Source: JADDRA01 sp051005375 (lineage in GTDB: Bacteria > Actinomycetota > Acidimicrobiia > Acidimicrobiales > CADCSY01). Taken from it: a stretch of DNA of 13,510 bases. A program made the position numbers and the translations under genes. Below, in pieces: positions 5,930 to 13,510 of this stretch. The stretch lies in NCBI GenBank assembly GCA_051005375.1, contig JBPCJK010000168.1, positions 1 to 13,510 on the forward strand, given 5' to 3'. Position 1 is the first letter of the stretch. Each line of letters opens with the position of its first letter. Under the pieces are notes generated by a model, which searched no databases, was not told where the DNA came from, and saw only the letters and a program-made list of their open reading frames with translations.

Positions 5930-6502
5930 GCCGAACGTGAGCGCAGGACCACGCCCCCCTACGGGGGCGTTTTTGTCGCCCGCAGCCGGGTCATGGACGC
6001 CGACGACGTTCGCCGGGCCGTCACCCGCATCGCCCACGAGGTCATCGAGCGCAACGCCGGCCTCGACGACGTGGTGGTGATCGGCCTTCAGACCGGCGGA
6101 GTCCCCCTGGCCCGCACGCTGGTCGAGGGCTTCGCCCACATCGAAGGCGTTGACGTGCCCCTGGGCACCCTCGACGTGGCCTTCTACCGCGACGACATCG
6201 GCCTGCGCCCGGTCATGCCCGAGGCCGTCACCGACATCCCCTCGGGGGTGGCGGGACGCACGGTGGTGCTGGTCGACGACGTGTTGTTCACCGGACGCAC
6301 CATTCGGGCGGCACTCAACGCCGTGTGCGACTATGGGCGACCCCGAGCGGTGCAGCTGGCGGTGATGGTCGACCGCGGCCATCGGGAGCTGCCCATCCGC
6401 CCCGACTTCGTGGGCAAGAACCTGCCCACCCGGCGCGACGAGGCGGTCGACGTCCACTCCGCCGGCGTCGACCTCGGCGACGTGGTCCACGAGCGTCGGT
6501 GA
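5927..6502 (+). CDS. pyrR: PyrR, pyr operon RNA-binding regulator / uracil phosphoribosyltransferase
   Basis: PyrR binds pyr leader RNA when charged with UMP and lowers expression of pyrimidine synthesis genes; many homologs also make UMP from uracil and PRPP. The 191-aa product has the PRPP-binding signature VVLVDDVLFTGRTIRAAL (D117 and D118), DVAFYRDDIG, the region AVQLAVMVDRGHRELPIRPDFVGKN (given here in two overlapping pieces: AVQLAVMVDRGHRELPI and ELPIRPDFVGKN), and an N-terminal RRAVTRIAHEVIERN helix. GTG 5927 has a Shine-Dalgarno. The residues ARSRVMDADDV upstream of the later ATG (5993) also align with the M. tuberculosis protein's RESRELMSAADV, so starting at 5993 would cut the first strand. 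The codons for TTPPYGGVFV form an intrinsic terminator. The stop overlaps the pyrB start (GTGA). Confidence 0.94.
   Translation: MAERERRTTPPYGGVFVARSRVMDADDVRRAVTRIAHEVIERNAGLDDVVVIGLQTGGVPLARTLVEGFAHIEGVDVPLGTLDVAFYRDDIGLRPVMPEAVTDIPSGVAGRTVVLVDDVLFTGRTIRAALNAVCDYGRPRAVQLAVMVDRGHRELPIRPDFVGKNLPTRRDEAVDVHSAGVDLGDVVHERR
5951..5974 (+). terminator. Intrinsic terminator inside the first codons of pyrR
   Basis: ACGCCCCC (5951-5958) pairs perfectly with GGGGGCGT (5963-5970) around a CUAC loop, followed at once by a T-run (5970-5974, TTTTT). It is the only classic intrinsic terminator in the window. It lies 38 nt after the PyrR hairpin and 22 nt into the pyrR frame. Its position downstream of a promoter and a PyrR site marks it as the attenuator of the pyr operon. 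Confidence 0.88.
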
Positions 6503-7422
6503 GCGTGGACAACCTCTTGTCGGTGGCCGACCTGGGGACGGACGGCATCGAGGAGGTGCTGCACCTCACCGACTCCTTCGTGGAGGTGAGCGAGCGGCGA
6601 ATCCCCAAGGTCCCCACTCTTCGGGGCCGCACTGTGGTGTCGCTGTTCTACGAGGAGTCGACGCGCACCCGCCTGTCCTTCGAGGCCGCCGCCAAGCGGC
6701 TGTCGGCCGACACCATGAACTTCAACGTGGGGGCTTCGGCCGTGGCCAAGGGCGAGTCCCTGCGCGACACCGTGCTAACCATCGAGGCCATGGGGGTCGA
6801 CGCCGTGATCGTGCGCCACGCCTCCGCCGGCGTCCCCGTCCAGGTGGCCCGTTGGGTGGAGGCGAGCGTGGTCAACGCCGGCGACGGCTGGCACGAGCAC
6901 CCCACCCAGGCCCTGCTCGACTGTTACACGCTGCGGGAACGCCTGGGCAGCCTGGCCGGCCGGCGCATCGCCATCGTGGGCGACGTCAAGCACAGCCGGG
7001 TGGCCCGCTCCGACGCCCTCGCCTTCCACGCCCTCGGCGCCCAAGTCACCCTGGTGGCCCCGCCCACCCTGCTGCCCCCCAGCCTGGCCGGTTGGCCGGT
7101 GGAGGTGAGCTACGACTTCGACGCCGTGCTGACCAAGGTTGACGCCGTGGTGCTGTTGCGCATGCAACAGGAGCGCCAGACCGAGGCCCTCGTCCCCAGC
7201 CTGCGGGAGTACACCGCCACCTACGGCCTCACCCGGGACCGGGCCCGGCTCCTCCCCGACGACGCCGTGGTCATGCACCCCGGTCCCATGAACCGGGGAG
7301 TCGAGATCGCCGCCGAGGTGGCCGACCTTCCCCGCTCGGTGGTGACCCGCCAGGTGGCCAACGGCGTCGCCGTTCGCATGGCTGTCCTGTTCCTCCTGCT
7401 CGCCTCCGGCAACCACTCATGA
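6499..7422 (+). CDS. pyrB: Aspartate carbamoyltransferase catalytic subunit
   Basis: PyrB joins carbamoyl phosphate and aspartate to give N-carbamoyl-aspartate, the second step of UMP synthesis. The 307-aa product has STRTR at residues 54-58, K84 (VAKGESLRDT) from the neighbouring-subunit loop, HPTQALLD with H134, the LRMQQER segment, and HPGPMNRGVEI. K84 and H134 fall at the E. coli numbers, supporting the start. GTG 6499 overlaps the pyrR stop (GTGA); a second in-frame GTG is at 6505. The frame is open further upstream into pyrR, but that extension only repeats the pyrR region in another frame. No pyrI regulatory subunit is present, as is usual in Gram-positive bacteria. The stop overlaps the pyrC start (ATGA). 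Confidence 0.97.
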   Translation: MSVDNLLSVADLGTDGIEEVLHLTDSFVEVSERRIPKVPTLRGRTVVSLFYEESTRTRLSFEAAAKRLSADTMNFNVGASAVAKGESLRDTVLTIEAMGVDAVIVRHASAGVPVQVARWVEASVVNAGDGWHEHPTQALLDCYTLRERLGSLAGRRIAIVGDVKHSRVARSDALAFHALGAQVTLVAPPTLLPPSLAGWPVEVSYDFDAVLTKVDAVVLLRMQQERQTEALVPSLREYTATYGLTRDRARLLPDDAVVMHPGPMNRGVEIAAEVADLPRSVVTRQVANGVAVRMAVLFLLLASGNHS

Positions 7423-8789
7423 GCCACCGTGGCCCTCGCACCGTGGTGAGCGAAGGGCGCCCGGGTCCTCGCTCGCTCCGCGGGCAGGTGCTGGTGCGGG
7501 GTGGGACGGTGGTCGACGAGACCGGCTCCCGGCGGGCCGACGTCCTGGTCGACGGCGGCACCATCGCCGCCGTGGAGGAGGGACTGGCCGTGCCCGACGG
7601 CGCTGAAGTCCTCGACGCCATCGGCTGCATCGTCGCCCCCGGCCTGGTCGACCTCCACTCCCACCTGCGCCAGCCCGGCGACGAGCAGGCCGAGACAATT
7701 GACAGCGGCGCCCGAGCCGCCGCCCTGGGCGGCTACACCGCGGTGGTCGCCATGCCCAACACCGATCCCCCCATCGACTCGGCCTCGGTGGTCCGCGAGG
7801 TGCTCGAGCTGGCGGCGACGGCCAGCTGTGAGGTCCATCCTGCCGGCGCCATCACCGTGGGGCGGGCCGGGGCCTCCCTGGCCCCTATGGCGGAGATGGC
7901 CGCCCTGGGCGTCCGGCTGTTCACCGACGACGGCGTCGGGGTCCAGGACAGCCGGCTCATGCGCCGGGCCTTGGAGTACGCCTCAGGCCTGGGGGTCACC
8001 CTGGCCCAGCACTGCGAGGACGCCGCCCTGGCCGCCGGGGGGCACATGCACGAGGGGGAGTGGTCCAGTCGCCTCGGCATCCCTGGCATCCCGGCTGAGG
8101 CCGAGGAGCTGATGGTGGCGCGCGACCTGGTCCTGGCGCGGCTCACCGGCGCCCCGGTGCACTTCCTGCACTTGTCGACGGCCCGATCGATCGCCCTGGT
8201 GCGGGCGGCCAAGGCCACCGGCCTGGAGGTCACCGCCGAGGCTGCACCTCACCACTTCACGCTGACCGCAGCCGCCGTCGCCACCTACGATCCGATCTTC
8301 AAGGTGAACCCGCCGCTGCGCACCAACGACGACCTGGCTGCGGTCAGGGACGGCTTGGCCGATGGCACCATCGACGCCATCGCCACCGACCACGCCCCCC
8401 ATCCCCAGGAGGCCAAGGAGCGTCCCTTCGACCAGGCGCCGCCTGGGATGCTGGGCCTGGAGACGGCGTTGTCGGTTGCCCTCACCGAGCTCGTCGGCGG
8501 TGAGGCCGGGCAAGGGCAGCGCCTGCCCATCACCGATGTGTTGGCCCTGCTGTCGTGGCGTCCGGCACGCATCGCCGGCCTGGGCGCCGAGCACGGGGGG
8601 CCGGTGGTGGCCAGGCGCCCCGCCCACCTGTGCGTGATCGACCCGGCCGCCACCTGGACAGTGGAGCCCGAGCGCCTGGCCAGCCGCAGCCGCAACACCC
8701 CCTACGCCGGGCGCACGCTTACCGGCCGCGTGCGCCACACCCTCCTCGGGGGCGAGCCCGTGGTCGTCGACGGCGAGGCCCAACGGTGA
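7419..8789 (+). CDS. pyrC: Dihydroorotase (class I)
   Basis: PyrC closes N-carbamoyl-aspartate to dihydroorotate, the third step of UMP synthesis; it is a zinc amidohydrolase that in some bacteria works in a complex with PyrB. The 456-aa product carries metal ligands H80 and H82 (VDLHSHLRQPG), the metal-bridging Asp in FTDDG (D170/D171), H198 (QHCED), H251 (HFLHLST) and the catalytic D324 (ATDHAPH). Substrate motifs MPNTDPPID and FKVNPPLR are present. The usual HVHLREPG reads HSHLRQPG. The ATG at 7419 overlaps the pyrB stop. About 20 N-terminal residues exceed the typical family start, and GTG codons at 7443 and 7446 are in-frame alternatives that would shorten the lead. Its stop is followed by a 105-nt gap before carA. 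Confidence 0.96.
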   Translation: MSHRGPRTVVSEGRPGPRSLRGQVLVRGGTVVDETGSRRADVLVDGGTIAAVEEGLAVPDGAEVLDAIGCIVAPGLVDLHSHLRQPGDEQAETIDSGARAAALGGYTAVVAMPNTDPPIDSASVVREVLELAATASCEVHPAGAITVGRAGASLAPMAEMAALGVRLFTDDGVGVQDSRLMRRALEYASGLGVTLAQHCEDAALAAGGHMHEGEWSSRLGIPGIPAEAEELMVARDLVLARLTGAPVHFLHLSTARSIALVRAAKATGLEVTAEAAPHHFTLTAAAVATYDPIFKVNPPLRTNDDLAAVRDGLADGTIDAIATDHAPHPQEAKERPFDQAPPGMLGLETALSVALTELVGGEAGQGQRLPITDVLALLSWRPARIAGLGAEHGGPVVARRPAHLCVIDPAATWTVEPERLASRSRNTPYAGRTLTGRVRHTLLGGEPVVVDGEAQR

Positions 8790-8894
8790 CCTCCTCGGCT
8801 TTGTGGGCGTTTGGGTGCCCTATGGGCATGCAACTGACCAGAAAGCGGGTTGGGCGGGTCCCTTTGGGCAGGTGCGTGGTGCGGGACGTACGGG

Positions 8895-9980
8895 GTGCGT
8901 GACGTGCGGGAGGTGCGGGAAGCGCTGCTGGTGCTGGCCGACGGCGAGGTGTTCGAGGGCGAGGCCGTCGGCGCCGACATGAACGTCGCCAGCGGGGAGG
9001 TGGTGTTCAACACGGTGCTCACCGGTTACCAGGAGGTGATCACCGACCCGTCCTACGCCGGCCAGATCGTCACCTTCACCGCCGCCCACATCGGCAACTA
9101 CGGGGTGACCAAGCTCGACGACGAGGCTCGGCGGCCGGCGTGCCGGGGCGTGGTGGTACGCGACCTGGCCCGGCGCCGGAGCAACTGGCGCTCCGAGGGT
9201 GACCTCGACGGGTTCCTCCGCCACGCCGGCGTGGCCGGGATCACCGACATCGACACCCGCCGCCTCACCCGCCACCTGAGAGACGCCGGTACCGTCACCG
9301 GCGCCCTGGGGACGGCTGACGAGGTCACCTTGCTGGCCGCCGCCCGGTCCGAGCCCGGGACCGACGGCGTCGACCTGGTGACGTCGGTGACCTGTGCCGA
9401 GCCCTACGTGGTCGGCGACGGACCCCGGCGGGTGGTGGCCTACGACTTCGGCATCAAGTCCACCATGGTCCGCCACCTCGGGCGCCTGGCCACGGTGGAG
9501 GTGGTGCCGGCCTCGACCACGGCCGACGAGGTGCTGGCCCGAGCGCCTGACGGCGTCTTCCTGTCCAACGGCCCGGGCGACCCCGCCGCCCTGCCTGCGG
9601 CCACCCAGGCCATCGCCGGCCTGCTGGGCCGGGTGCCGGTCTTCGGCATCTGCCTGGGCCACCAGCTCCTGGCCACGGCGCTGGGGGCGACCACCTACAA
9701 GCTCTCCTTCGGCCACCACGGGGGCAACCACCCGGTGCGCCGGGTGGCCACGGGGGCGGTGGAGATCACCACCCAGAACCACAACTTCGCCGTGGCCGAC
9801 GGCACCGTGGACGGGGCCGACGTCACCCACGTCAACCTAAACGACGGGGTGGTCGAGGGCCTGGCCTGCCGGGACGTGCCCGCCTTCAGCGTGCAGTACC
9901 ACCCCGAGGCCGGCCCCGGTCCCCACGACGCCCGCTACCTCTTCACCGAGTTCGAGGCACTCATGGACCGGGGCGCATGA
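8895..9980 (+). CDS. carA: Carbamoyl phosphate synthase small (glutaminase) subunit
   Basis: CarA hydrolyses glutamine and channels ammonia to CarB. The class I amidotransferase triad is C253 (FGICLGHQ), H336 and E338 (QYHPEAG). SNGPGDPA and the N-terminal block GYQEVITDPSYAGQIVTFT are typical. Starts are uncertain: TTG 8850 and GTGs at 8895, 8904 and 8913 are all in frame. CarA proteins usually begin just before ALLVLxDGxVFEG, which argues against 8850. GTG 8913 has its only purine run directly touching it, so I take 8895 (361 aa), with 8904 nearly as good. The pyrC-carA gap (8790-8894) holds no gene, although Streptomyces and Mycobacterium have a small one there. A long inverted repeat separates carA from carB. 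Confidence 0.94.
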   Translation: MRDVREVREALLVLADGEVFEGEAVGADMNVASGEVVFNTVLTGYQEVITDPSYAGQIVTFTAAHIGNYGVTKLDDEARRPACRGVVVRDLARRRSNWRSEGDLDGFLRHAGVAGITDIDTRRLTRHLRDAGTVTGALGTADEVTLLAAARSEPGTDGVDLVTSVTCAEPYVVGDGPRRVVAYDFGIKSTMVRHLGRLATVEVVPASTTADEVLARAPDGVFLSNGPGDPAALPAATQAIAGLLGRVPVFGICLGHQLLATALGATTYKLSFGHHGGNHPVRRVATGAVEITTQNHNFAVADGTVDGADVTHVNLNDGVVEGLACRDVPAFSVQYHPEAGPGPHDARYLFTEFEALMDRGA

Positions 9981-9999
9981 CGGCGACGGCGACCCTTCT

Positions 10000-10051
10000 C
10001 GTTCTGGCCCCAAAAGCGCGGGGATTTCATCTCGCTCCAGGGGCCAGAACG
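10000..10051 (+). repeat. 12-bp perfect inverted repeat between carA and carB
   Basis: CGTTCTGGCCCC (10000-10011) and GGGGCCAGAACG (10040-10051) are perfect complements around a 28-nt loop. The loop has its own short pairings (AGCG 10015-10018 with CGCT 10033-10036, and GAT with ATC inside), so the whole may fold as one long hairpin. There is no U-run. The carB Shine-Dalgarno GGAGGAG (10055-10061) follows 3 nt after the 3' arm and ends 9 nt before the carB GTG. Confidence 0.85.
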
Positions 10052-10070
10052 GTGGGAGGAGTGGTGATTC

Positions 10071-13510
<3,440 letters not shown>

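Noticed and set aside
6325..6498. Upstream extension of the pyrB frame inside pyrR
   Set aside because: It is Arg/Pro-rich out-of-frame reading of pyrR. The GTGA junction at 6499 and the E. coli-like residue numbering support the shorter protein.
8841..8875. Second PyrR-binding site before carA (GCGGGTCCC resembles the pyrR leader)
   Set aside because: The similarity stops at the stem; there is no CNGNGA hexaloop, purine bulge or lower stem.
8850..8894. TTG-initiated N-terminal extension of CarA
   Set aside because: The extra residues do not resemble CarA, and GTG starts closer to the conserved ALLVLADG segment fit better.

Overview
The window is very GC-rich bacterial DNA. Third codon positions are almost all G or C, GTG starts are common, and genes are packed head to tail on the + strand. 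The gene order aroC-aroK-aroB-aroQ-pepP-efp-nusB-pyrR-pyrB-pyrC-carA-carB is the shikimate / EF-P / pyrimidine arrangement of Actinomycetota. Streptomyces carries nearly the same block, with bldD between nusB and pyrR and a small gene between pyrC and carA. Mycobacterium tuberculosis splits it into two loci. Both of those extra genes are absent here. I infer a deep-branching actinobacterium, possibly Acidimicrobiia-like, with modest confidence. No mobile element, CRISPR array, tRNA, rRNA or defence gene is visible. This is core metabolism and not an accessory island.

Layout: 1-302 has no convincing gene and ends in a promoter placed so that aroC would be leaderless. 303-3659 holds four shikimate-pathway genes (aroC, aroK, aroB, aroQ), with short tandem repeats at the aroC/aroK and aroK/aroB junctions. 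3656-4774 is an M24 Xaa-Pro peptidase. 4771-4851 is a spacer dense in hairpins leading into efp, with nusB following 8 nt after efp. 5850-5926 is the pyr operon control region. 5927-13510 is pyrR-pyrB-pyrC-carA-carB. The carB reading frame is still open at the window end, after a low-complexity, G-run-rich tail.

How the genes work together: AroB, AroQ, AroK and AroC supply four of the steps toward chorismate. EF-P relieves ribosome stalling at polyproline, and the neighbouring M24 peptidase acts on proline-containing peptides. NusB belongs to the rRNA antitermination complex. CarAB, PyrB and PyrC carry out the first three steps of de novo UMP synthesis, and PyrR is the uridine-nucleotide-sensing regulator.

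The most interesting signal is the pyrR leader. A promoter is followed immediately by a textbook PyrR-binding hairpin (hexaloop CCGUGA, purine bulge). Four nt later comes a Shine-Dalgarno, then a GTG start. Next, inside the first codons of pyrR, lies a strong intrinsic terminator with a U-run. This layout suggests that PyrR blocks translation, and that the lack of translation then lets the terminator fold. Such a device would join the two PyrR modes described separately in Mycobacterium and Bacillus. Other points worth checking are the stop/start relay repeats in the aro operon, the palindrome over the efp promoter and start region, and the 12-bp inverted repeat between carA and carB.
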